NCBI GenBank assembly: GCA_003132105.1
Contig: PKWS01000326.1
Coordinates: 1-5,001, forward strand
Direction: 5' to 3'
DNA length: 5,001 bases
Source: Desulfosporosinus sp.
GTDB taxonomy: Bacteria; Bacillota; Desulfitobacteriia; Desulfitobacteriales; Desulfitobacteriaceae
A program made the position numbers and the translations under genes. Below, in pieces: positions 1-5,001 of the stretch. Numbering within the stretch: position 1 is the first letter of the stretch; each line of letters begins with the position of its first letter. Under the pieces are notes generated by a model, which worked only from the letters and a program-made list of their open reading frames with translations, had not been told where the DNA came from and did no database searches.

Positions 1-605
1 GCTAAGACGGCATGGCCCCCTAGTAACTTTTCCCCAGGATTCGGAAGGGGGATAATACCAGTCTTTGCTACCTGATCGGATTCAAAGCTTTCATACACGT
101 CAAAACCAAGGACTACCGGATATCCTTCTGCTAAAGCTGCCTTCAACGGGGTCAAGTCTGTCACTCTATGATACTCTGTGACTTTAAATGGCATTGCGTC
201 TGTTGTGTCCTTCGTAGGTGGTGTTTGCGTAAACTTTGTAATGTCATAGGGCCAGTCAGCTTCAGGAGCGCATCCAAGTTGTTGCAGGACTTTCATGCCG
301 TCCCGGATCTCTGCCCCGGCATCTTCATTCACAGAACCTTCTATATTGCGTTCTTGCCAGTACAACCACAAACGGCTTAGAGGGATAAGCTTTCCTGCTT
401 GTTCTTCCCAGTATTCACGTAGGCCGGAAGCAATAGCATTGGCAGTACAGCTTCCCAACTTGCCCTGGTCTACGATCGCGGAGCAACCGGTCCGAAGGTC
501 TACTGACTTCGGTAGGACTGTTTTAGATTTAAATTGGGTGGATCTAAAAATTTTGTCGCGTAGGTCCTCAGTGTCTGGTTTTAGCTTATAGACTCTTTTC
601 GTCAC
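1..605 (-). CDS. Papain-family (C1) cysteine peptidase, N-terminal part, runs off the left edge
   Basis: An uninterrupted minus-strand frame of 201 codons is still open at the window edge. It starts at GTG (603-605) behind a GGAGG (614-618) at 8-nt spacing, and an in-frame TAA lies just upstream. The N-terminus carries a PDTEDLRDKIF segment typical of bacterial C1 peptidases. The nucleophile motif is DQGKLGSCTANA, with Gln47 for the oxyanion hole and catalytic Cys53. A conserved middle stretch includes EDAGAEIRDGMKVL (94-107). The catalytic histidine is His198 in GEKLLGGHAVL at the very edge; the Asn/Asp completing the triad would lie outside. The plant-papain QGxCGSCW cysteine and tryptophan are replaced by Leu and Thr, as is usual in this bacterial branch. 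There is no signal peptide or obvious propeptide, so I infer a cytoplasmic enzyme. The substrate is unknown, and it is separated from the aromatic-acid genes by a terminator. Family call sure, role not. Confidence 0.9.
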   Translation of the reverse strand, partial: MTKRVYKLKPDTEDLRDKIFRSTQFKSKTVLPKSVDLRTGCSAIVDQGKLGSCTANAIASGLREYWEEQAGKLIPLSRLWLYWQERNIEGSVNEDAGAEIRDGMKVLQQLGCAPEADWPYDITKFTQTPPTKDTTDAMPFKVTEYHRVTDLTPLKAALAEGYPVVLGFDVYESFESDQVAKTGIIPLPNPGEKLLGGHAVL

Positions 606-613
606 GTTCTGTT

Positions 614-618
614 CCTCC
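614..618 (-). promoter_or_regulatory. Ribosome binding site that fixes the GTG start of the C1 peptidase
   Basis: GGAGG on the minus strand sits 8 nt before the GTG at 603-605. A TTG four codons upstream is in frame but overlaps this site, so GTG is the better start. Confidence 0.8.
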
Positions 619-658
619 AATTATTCCAAAAATGGGCACATTCATGTTTAGACCTTCG

Positions 659-921
659 TCAATTTAGGTAGCCTTTATCTTGGTTCATGTTATGCTCTGG
701 ATTTGATACCTTCCATAGACTAATAGCTATTTCCTGCAATACGACATTTTTAATGGTTTTGCGATCATTTTGCAGCGAGATATCAGCATATAGTATTTTA
801 TCTAAGGTATCGCAATTAAATCTGCTACATTATAACTCATGCCCAAAAAAACAGCGACTGCTATCGAGCGGACGACCTGCTCGTTCTCTATGCTAAATGT
901 ACTGTGATTATTGTACGCCAT
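659..921 (-). pseudogene. Possible frameshifted small gene, function unknown
   Basis: On the minus strand, ATG at 919-921 opens a 39-residue frame (begins MAYNNHSTFSIENEQ, ends NVADLIAIP) that stops at TAG 802-804. A second frame is open from about 811 to a TGA at 659-661 and reads LDKILYADISLQNDRKTIKN and onward. Restoring one base near 805 would join them as ...LIAIP-LDKIL... without losing a residue, giving about 87 residues. The joint segment VFLGMSYNVADLIAIPLDKI has a helix-turn-helix flavour, but I do not recognise the family. There is no Shine-Dalgarno before the ATG. It could be a decayed DNA-binding protein or simply non-coding sequence that happens to be open. Confidence 0.25.
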
Positions 922-971
922 TTTGTACTATGCTTTATGGGCTTTTGGTAGTAAAAATGCAGGAAATAAAA

Positions 972-1001
972 CAGTACAATAAACGGTCGTTTGTTGTACT
1001 G
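972..1001. repeat. Near-perfect 30-bp palindrome, operator-like
   Basis: Arms CAGTACAATAAACG (972-985) and CGTTTGTTGTACTG (988-1001) flank a 2-bp centre, GT. Thirteen of fourteen positions pair; the exception is 980 against 993. The size and the AAACGnnCGTTT core resemble binding sites of dimeric TetR-type repressors. A minus-strand transcript would also fold it and then meet a T-rich run (GTTTTATTT), so a second, weaker terminator behind the one at 1008-1045 is the alternative reading. Confidence 0.6.
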
Positions 1002-1007
1002 GCCGAC

Positions 1008-1045
1008 AAAAAGTAACCTTCCCCTTTGTGAGGTGGTTACTTTTT
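1008..1045 (-). terminator. Rho-independent terminator ending the transporter transcript
   Basis: An 11-bp perfect inverted repeat, AAAAAGTAACC (1008-1018) and GGTTACTTTTT (1035-1045), encloses a 16-nt loop. Read on the minus strand, the stem ends in a T-run. It lies about 100 nt after the transporter stop codon and marks the 3' end of that unit. The A/T symmetry means it could also stop plus-strand transcripts. Confidence 0.85.
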
Positions 1046-1146
1046 CTGGACAGATCAAATGCACTATGAATCACAGTCATAATACCCTGTTAACGGTAAC
1101 GATAAAATGGGTATGAGGTCATAGGTTATTAATATACTTGTTATAC

Positions 1147-2490
1147 TTAAGTTAGTTTATCTGGGTAAGCAACGTCATTCCGAAGATGCGCAGCATTTGG
1201 ATCCTTTTTAGTAAGCAAGATTGCTATACATCCAATAATGGCCGGAACTATGAATGACTCGAAAACCGTCGTCATAGGAAACTTTGCCTGGACTAATATG
1301 CCAATAATGATAGGGGCTGTTGCACTCCCCAAACGAGAAACGGCTGATCCCCATCCCATCGCCGTTCCGCGGATGGATATAGGATAAAACTCTGGTGCTG
1401 CTGCGAGAGTCAGATTTTGAACCGAGCTTACTGTAGCTCCAGCCAAGAACAGTAGGGTATAAAATACTGCCGTACTTGTTTTAAAGCTCAGAAGGCTAAT
1501 CAGAATGGCAGAACCTATATAGAGAAATGGCATAACCTTCTTGTAGCCAAATTTGTCCCCAAGTACCCCAATAAACGGACCCGCGACAATTCCGCCAATA
1601 AGGAAAATGGCCAGAAAAGCGATGCTTGATGTCAAAGTATATCCCAGGATTGTCATTAGCTTAGGAAGCCATGTTGATACACCAAAATAGAGATATAAGT
1701 TGCAGAAGAAAGCTATCCAAATTAAAATAGTATTTCTAGCATAGCCATCTCCAAATAAACTGTATAAAGAAGCTTTCTTACTATTTAAAGCACTCACTTC
1801 GTAGATATCTTCGTCCGAAAAAACGAATTCGGGATTGGCTTTGGATAAAGTCTTTCGTATAATATCCGTTTTTCCTTTCGCCACATAAAATTTCATCGAT
1901 TCAGGGATACGGCTAACTATAGGAATAATAACGATTAATGATATAAACGTAGCGAAATACAGTATTCTCCAGCCCTGCGTACTCAAGAATGCAACCCCTG
2001 CAAGTGAAGAAACCAACTGCCCGATTGGGACCCCGATCACAACTAAAGTAAGTAGCAAGGTTTTATTGGCTTTAGGTGAATATTCGGACAAGAGACTGAC
2101 AATAACTGGTGTAATAGCGCCCATACCTAACCCTGCTATAAAACGGATTACCGCAAAAACTGACGCACTATGGATAAAACCAACTAAGCCATTAAAAACA
2201 GAATAAATTAATATCCCAATAATTATAACTTTTTTTCGTCCAATGACATCTGCTAATGACCCCAAAAATAAAGCGCCAAACATCATTCCAAACATGCCCA
2301 CACTTGCTAAAAGCCCTGTTTGAGTTGCAGTCAATCCCAACTCTTTCATGATAGAAGGAAGCGTAACCCCGTAGACTCCCATATCATAGCCATCAAATAG
2401 TACTACCAAGATGAGCAGCATAAAAATTGAGAAAAAATAATTATTAAATTTTCCATCCTCAATGACCTTATTTACGTCGATCTTTCGCAT
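1147..2490 (-). CDS. Aromatic acid:H+ symporter family MFS transporter (PcaK/BenK-like)
   Basis: This is a 447-residue integral membrane protein with about twelve hydrophobic segments, the usual size for the AAHS group of the major facilitator superfamily. The first membrane helix carries DGYDMGVYG, the charged DGYD signature of aromatic acid porters. The loop between helices 2 and 3 has the MFS motif GSLADVIGRKK (about 77-87), helix 4 has RFIAGLGMGAITP, and a second-half copy of the loop motif reads GDKFGYKK. Two ATG codons compete for the start. The upstream one (2494-2496) lies one base from the GGAG (2498-2501), while the one at 2488-2490 has a 7-nt spacing, so I choose the latter. Lying downstream of the decarboxylase subunits, it most likely brings the hydroxyaromatic acid into the cell with protons; export of the product is less likely. 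The exact substrate is not readable. Confidence 0.88.
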   Translation of the reverse strand: MRKIDVNKVIEDGKFNNYFFSIFMLLILVVLFDGYDMGVYGVTLPSIMKELGLTATQTGLLASVGMFGMMFGALFLGSLADVIGRKKVIIIGILIYSVFNGLVGFIHSASVFAVIRFIAGLGMGAITPVIVSLLSEYSPKANKTLLLTLVVIGVPIGQLVSSLAGVAFLSTQGWRILYFATFISLIVIIPIVSRIPESMKFYVAKGKTDIIRKTLSKANPEFVFSDEDIYEVSALNSKKASLYSLFGDGYARNTILIWIAFFCNLYLYFGVSTWLPKLMTILGYTLTSSIAFLAIFLIGGIVAGPFIGVLGDKFGYKKVMPFLYIGSAILISLLSFKTSTAVFYTLLFLAGATVSSVQNLTLAAAPEFYPISIRGTAMGWGSAVSRLGSATAPIIIGILVQAKFPMTTVFESFIVPAIIGCIAILLTKKDPNAAHLRNDVAYPDKLT

Positions 2491-2518
2491 ATTCATTCTC
2501 CTTTTATAATTATTTCCT

Positions 2519-2547
2519 ATGAAATTTTGCGTGTATCAGTGTATCAA
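2519..2547 (-). promoter_or_regulatory. Candidate internal promoter for the transporter gene
   Basis: On the minus strand, TTGATA (2542-2547, five of six matches to a sigma-A -35 box) is followed after 17 bp by TTTCAT (2519-2524, four of six matches to a -10 box). A start near 2512 would leave a short leader containing the GGAG of the transporter. It would let the transporter be expressed apart from the decarboxylase. This rests on consensus matching only. Confidence 0.35.
2531..2546. repeat. Two tandem 8-bp repeats over the candidate -35 box
   Basis: TGATACAC occurs twice without a gap on the minus strand (GTGTATCA twice on the plus strand). The copies overlap the -35 box and the spacer of the candidate promoter, the position expected of a regulator binding site. 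No regulator gene is in the window. Confidence 0.5.
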
Positions 2548-2581
2548 CGTCTCTGCATTAACCTTATGCCCTGTTTACTCC

Positions 2582-2593
2582 TGCACCTCTCTC
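2582..2593 (-). repeat. 12-bp motif shared with the decarboxylase leader (copy near the transporter)
   Basis: GAGAGAGGTGCA on the minus strand is identical to the copy at 4323-4334. Here it lies about 91 nt before the transporter start and 43 nt after the small-subunit stop. Similarity extends weakly beyond the 12 bp (GTA, ACAG, ATAA in the same order). Function unknown; a regulator site or an RNA element are both possible. Confidence 0.45.
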
Positions 2594-2635
2594 CAGTTTC
2601 AAGCCCTAGCCGAAGCTTTATTTTACCCATAATTA

Positions 2636-2866
2636 TTATTTTTTTAATAACTTGGGGACTGGCGGTATTATGCCAAGTTGAGAAATTTCAGCCGGATTAA
2701 TCTTAAATCGTTTATCATATTTTGTAGGATCTGTAATCTCATCGTCCTCAGTTGATCGCCAAGAGAAACAGCACGTTTTGCATATATACACTTCCCACGC
2801 ATCATCAACCAGAGCTTTTGTCAATAGTTCGACAGTTTTAGAATCACATCTTGGACATATCATCAT
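2636..2866 (-). CDS. Hydroxyarylic acid decarboxylase small subunit D (BsdD/ShdD family)
   Basis: This 76-residue protein matches the small D subunit of two-subunit, UbiD-type hydroxyarylic acid decarboxylases in length and pattern; Bacillus YclD is about 75 residues. It has a zinc-ribbon arrangement: CPRC (Cys4, Cys7) and CKTC (Cys29, Cys32), with an extra Cys33 where the Bacillus protein, as I recall it, has Phe. The family motifs CPRCDSK, AWEVYICKTC, FSWRS and ITDPTKY are all present. The start is ATG-ATG; the first ATG (2864-2866) aligns with the homologue, while the second sits at the more usual 8-nt distance from GGGGG (2872-2876). It begins 10 nt after the large-subunit stop, and the Shine-Dalgarno directly follows that stop, so coupled translation is likely. 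By family knowledge it is needed for, or boosts, the activity of the C subunit; it has no catalytic residues of its own that I can see. Confidence 0.88.
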   Translation of the reverse strand: MMICPRCDSKTVELLTKALVDDAWEVYICKTCCFSWRSTEDDEITDPTKYDKRFKINPAEISQLGIIPPVPKLLKK

Positions 2867-2876
2867 TGGTTCCCCC

Positions 2877-4286
2877 TTATATATGTCTTGCTTTTTTTAA
2901 GTAATTAATCCAAAAATCCGTCTTTTCCGGTATATCTAATAGCTCACTCTCTCTGAAATGATCTGGAGCAACTGGCGTAGTAGCATCAATAATAAGCTTT
3001 GTATGCATCCCTGCTGGTTCCGATGATGGATCTAACGGCATACCAGGGCAATAAGGAATAGTAACAACATCTTTATCCACACGTACTCGTGTAGTTAATG
3101 CCCACATCACTTGTTCTAAATTAAACGGATCTACAAACTCATCAACTATGATAACAATTTTTGAATATGGCATCCCATGAGGTGTTGATAATAGTCGCAT
3201 GGCAACTGCTTTACCATATCCACCTAATCTTGATTTAGTGGAAACAATAACACCCATTCCATGAGTATACATAGCATTTACAGCTACAACTTCAGGAAAA
3301 TCCCTCTTAAGTTGTCGATACAGTGGAATACTCGTATTAAGTGCCAGCAAGTAATCAATTTCCGTCCATGGCATGCCCAGATATAAATTCTCAAAAATAG
3401 GCTTTATGCGGTGAGTAATTGTGTGTATTCTGACCTCAGGCTGAAGCCTAGAACCAGAGTAGCTTCCTGGAAATTCACCGAATGGGCCTTCTATTTTTCT
3501 TTCTCTTGGAATAATATAGCCCTCTAGAATTATCTCACTTCTAGCTGGAATATCTAAATTACCAACCTCACTTTTGGTAAGCTCAATAGGTTCACCCTTT
3601 ATTGCCCCGGCAAAGTCATATTCGGACTGAAAGTATTCTATAGGCGTACTGGACATGAAATTTAGCACAGGATCATTGCCAAGACATATGGCTATGGGTA
3701 AAGGTTGATTCCGCTCTTCTGCTTTTTTAAGATGAACTGCTATATCGTGAAAAGGTAATGGCTGAATGCCAACTAAATCTTTACCTTTTACTTGAATTCT
3801 ATAGGTACCGGCATTTTGTTTGTCAAAATTGTCAGGATCATCAGGGTCTTTGCTAACGATCAGCGCCTTTGATATATAAAAGCCACCATCAAATTTGTTC
3901 ACTCTAAAGAGCGGCAACACATCAAAAAGATTAATGCCTTCTGTAATTTTAACTTCTTTAACTGGAGCGTCCTCAACCCATACCGGTTTTAATGGATAAG
4001 CCGACCACGCTTTATCTAAAGCAAAAAACTGATCTCTAACTGAGGTATCTTTGGGAAGCCCCAACATTAGAGCGTGATTTTGCCATGAACCATGAACATT
4101 TAATACCACACTATTTTTATACCCTTTTATCTTGTTGATAATTACTGCAGGCCCGCTTTCAATATTTGGTGCTGCCCTACCTATAGCACTTAAATCTGGT
4201 TCAGGCATGACCTCATCTTCAATACGAACCAATTGACCCTCTTCTTCTAATATTGCTAGAAATTCTCTCAAATCTTTATATGCCAA
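2877..4286 (-). CDS. UbiD-family hydroxyarylic acid decarboxylase large subunit C (BsdC/ShdC-like)
   Basis: This 469-residue cytoplasmic enzyme belongs to the UbiD family, which removes CO2 from aromatic acids non-oxidatively using prenylated FMN. It resembles Bacillus YclC/BsdC end to end: MAYKDLREFL at the start, INLFDVLPLFRVN, QNAGTYRIQVKGKD, EGPFGEFPGSYSG, YLGMPWTEIDYL, NAMYTHGMGVIVSTK, FVDPFNLEQVMWAL and DATTPVAP. By position against fungal Fdc1, the catalytic Arg-Glu-Glu set is Arg163, Glu266 and Glu271. The likely cofactor and metal ligands are Asn158, His180 and Glu222, so the active site looks intact. Translation starts at TTG (4284-4286), 8 nt after GGAG (4295-4298), and this start matches the homologue's N-terminus. 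The paired D subunit follows at once and a transporter after it. Substrate candidates are 4-hydroxybenzoate, vanillate and protocatechuate; it looks less like the LpdC gallate type. The partner prenyltransferase gene is absent here. Confidence 0.93.
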   Translation of the reverse strand: MAYKDLREFLAILEEEGQLVRIEDEVMPEPDLSAIGRAAPNIESGPAVIINKIKGYKNSVVLNVHGSWQNHALMLGLPKDTSVRDQFFALDKAWSAYPLKPVWVEDAPVKEVKITEGINLFDVLPLFRVNKFDGGFYISKALIVSKDPDDPDNFDKQNAGTYRIQVKGKDLVGIQPLPFHDIAVHLKKAEERNQPLPIAICLGNDPVLNFMSSTPIEYFQSEYDFAGAIKGEPIELTKSEVGNLDIPARSEIILEGYIIPRERKIEGPFGEFPGSYSGSRLQPEVRIHTITHRIKPIFENLYLGMPWTEIDYLLALNTSIPLYRQLKRDFPEVVAVNAMYTHGMGVIVSTKSRLGGYGKAVAMRLLSTPHGMPYSKIVIIVDEFVDPFNLEQVMWALTTRVRVDKDVVTIPYCPGMPLDPSSEPAGMHTKLIIDATTPVAPDHFRESELLDIPEKTDFWINYLKKARHI

Positions 4287-4322
4287 TTTTAGCTCTCCTT
4301 TTGTTCATTATCGCTGTACAGT

Positions 4323-4334
4323 TGCACCTCTCTC
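4323..4334 (-). repeat. 12-bp motif shared with the transporter leader (copy near the decarboxylase)
   Basis: GAGAGAGGTGCA on the minus strand, 36 nt before the TTG start of the decarboxylase large subunit, is identical to 2582-2593. Its occurrence ahead of both the decarboxylase and its presumed transporter suggests a common control element, but no known element is matched in full. Confidence 0.45.
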
Positions 4335-4411
4335 TGCTATATCCGTTAATATTTACAATACCCCTCCAAAAATATTATTGGATGTCATCTACCAAGATAA
4401 TATGTTACATT

Positions 4412-4444
4412 TCAGAAAATGCTGAAAATGCAGTAATGCAGCAT
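4412..4444 (-). other. Ten-codon mini-ORF behind a strong Shine-Dalgarno
   Basis: Directly after the acyltransferase stop the minus strand reads AAGGAGG-TATA-ATG. The ATG (4442-4444) opens a frame encoding MLHYCIFSIF and then stops at TGA (4412-4414). The site is close to the ideal Shine-Dalgarno sequence but its 4-nt spacing is short. It may be a leader peptide, or the leftover start of a lost downstream gene. An acyl kinase (butyrate or acetate kinase) would be the usual gene at this place. Confidence 0.3.
4415..4441. repeat. Three degenerate 9-bp tandem units
   Basis: The plus strand reads GAAAATGCT, GAAAATGCA, GTAATGCAG back to back; the first two differ by one base and the third is more diverged. 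The array lies inside the mini-ORF. It may be replication slippage rather than a functional site. Confidence 0.35.
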
Positions 4445-4455
4445 TATACCTCCTT

Positions 4456-5001
4456 TTACAGCGATTGCAGTACAGACATTACAATGGAATTAAGCTTATT
4501 TTCAGCCGAATCGCTTCTGGAAGTCATTATTAGTGGCATTTTGGCACCAGCCACTACACCTGCTGTCTTAAATCCAGAAAAATAACGCAGCGATTTATCC
4601 AAAATATTGCCTGCAGCAAGATCGGGCATAATTAATATATCCGCACGACCGGCCACTTCGCTACGTATCCCTTTATGCTGTACAGCTTCAAGAGAAACAG
4701 CATTGTCAAGGCCGAGCGGTCCGTCTACAATACAGCCTTTAATCTGCCCCCGCATATTGGCAAGTGTCAGCATCGCCGCATCAATAGTGGACTGAATATC
4801 TGGATTAATCTGTTCGAGTGGCGCCACAATCGCCACTTTTGGTTTTTCAATCCCTAATTTATGGCACAATGCCACTGAATTTTGGATAATCTTCAATTTC
4901 TTAATATAATCGGGAGCAACATTAATTGCACAATCAGAGACTAACATCAATCGATTTTCTTGTCGGTAATGAAAGACAGTCACTTGACTAATGAGAGCCT
5001 T
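4456..5001 (-). CDS. Phosphate acetyl/butyryltransferase family enzyme, C-terminal part
   Basis: The frame is open to the right edge (KALISQVTVFHYRQ...), so the 5' end of the gene is missing; 181 residues are visible. A GTG at 4981-4983 is internal, not the start. The visible part matches the C-terminal domain of the phosphate acyltransferase family: DCAINVAPD, GIEKPKVAIVAPLEQINP, STIDAAML, GQIKGCIVDGPLGLDNAVS, HKGIRSEVAGRADILIMPDLAAGNILDK and a final MTSRSDSAENKLNSI. Such enzymes interconvert acyl-CoA and phosphate with acyl-phosphate and CoA in the cytoplasm, feeding ATP formation by an acyl kinase. The GQIKGCIVDGPLGLDNAVS and HKGI pattern resembles butyryl-type enzymes (Ptb) more than the acetyl type, but the acyl chain cannot be settled from this fragment, and a bifunctional or fused N-terminus cannot be excluded. 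No kinase gene follows. Confidence 0.85.
   Translation of the reverse strand, partial: KALISQVTVFHYRQENRLMLVSDCAINVAPDYIKKLKIIQNSVALCHKLGIEKPKVAIVAPLEQINPDIQSTIDAAMLTLANMRGQIKGCIVDGPLGLDNAVSLEAVQHKGIRSEVAGRADILIMPDLAAGNILDKSLRYFSGFKTAGVVAGAKMPLIMTSRSDSAENKLNSIVMSVLQSL

Larger units (their letters stand above)
606..1007. other. Stretch of about 400 bp without an intact gene
   Basis: This region separates the terminator of the aromatic-acid genes from the C1 peptidase. No intact gene with a ribosome binding site is visible on either strand. A plus-strand frame at 687-896 has no family resemblance and no Shine-Dalgarno, and I regard it as chance. The minus strand holds two abutting open stretches that may be one frameshifted small gene. 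A cluster of TTGTAC/GTACAA words lies at 899-929, and a 30-bp palindrome at 972-1001. The peptidase promoter should lie here; TACAAT (910-915, minus strand) is a possible -10 box, but I see no good -35 partner for it. Confidence 0.5.
4287..4455 (-). promoter_or_regulatory. Leader region between the acyltransferase and the decarboxylase
   Basis: These 169 bp contain, in transcription order, an AAGGAGG directly after the acyltransferase stop, a ten-codon mini-ORF, an AT-rich stretch, one copy of the shared 12-bp motif, the 8-bp palindrome CTGTACAG (4314-4321) and the GGAG of the TTG start. The inverted repeat CCAA...TTGG in the middle is too AT-rich to call a terminator. I see no convincing sigma-A promoter; TATTAT around 4400 could be a -10 box but lacks a good -35 partner. 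Whether the decarboxylase is co-transcribed with the acyltransferase therefore stays open. Confidence 0.4.

Noticed and set aside
168..591. Two plus-strand open frames (168-380 and 295-591)
   Set aside because: They are antisense shadows of the C1 peptidase, whose minus-strand translation carries clear catalytic motifs.
687..896. Plus-strand 69-residue open frame
   Set aside because: No Shine-Dalgarno and no recognisable family; the minus strand of the same stretch reads at least as well.
1082..1114. Nested inverted repeat (ATACCC...GGGTAT around GTTA...TAAC) after the transporter stop
   Set aside because: Short arms, long loop and no T-run; the much stronger hairpin at 1008-1045 explains termination.
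2497..2593. Lysine riboswitch suggested by AGAGGTGC in the transporter leader
   Set aside because: Only the short 5' word fits. Under 100 nt remain before the start codon, too few for the full L-box, and the later conserved parts are not visible.
2597..2625. Terminator between the small subunit and the transporter (AAGC...GCTT near a T-run)
   Set aside because: The stem is only about 4 bp and the T-run lies on the plus strand, the wrong direction for these genes.
4253..4857. Plus-strand open frames opposite the acyltransferase and its leader
   Set aside because: They are antisense to a well-supported acyltransferase and show no family features.

Overview
This looks like chromosomal DNA of a low-to-moderate GC, Gram-positive-type (Firmicutes-like) bacterium, plausibly an anaerobe. 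The signs are strong AGGAGG/GGAGG ribosome binding sites, TTG and GTG starts, a hydroxyarylic acid decarboxylase pair resembling YclC/YclD (BsdC/BsdD) of Bacillus, and a phosphate acyltransferase typical of fermenters. I cannot name the species, and the anaerobe suggestion is inference from gene content.

Every gene I can support reads on the minus strand, so transcription runs from the right edge to the left. First comes the C-terminal part of a phosphate acetyl/butyryltransferase (4456 to the right edge). A 169-bp gap follows, holding an orphan Shine-Dalgarno site and a ten-codon mini-ORF. Then come a UbiD-family decarboxylase large subunit (2877-4286, TTG start), its small zinc-ribbon partner subunit 10 bp later (2636-2866), a 139-bp gap with a likely internal promoter, and an aromatic acid:H+ symporter of the major facilitator superfamily (1147-2490). 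A strong intrinsic terminator lies at 1008-1045. Left of it is a stretch of about 400 bp with no intact gene. It contains a near-perfect 30-bp palindrome, several TTGTAC words and what may be a small frameshifted gene. The left edge is the N-terminal two thirds of a papain-family (C1) cysteine peptidase with a GTG start (1-605).

The central genes make a coherent module. The transporter would import a hydroxylated aromatic acid (4-hydroxybenzoate, vanillate, protocatechuate or similar). The two-subunit decarboxylase would then remove CO2 without oxidation to give the phenol, using prenylated FMN. The prenyltransferase that makes this cofactor (BsdB/UbiX) is not in the window. The acyltransferase may belong to the same pathway (converting acyl-CoA to acyl-phosphate) or be only a neighbour; the gap after it suggests a separate unit or a lost gene. 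The exact substrate cannot be read from sequence alone.
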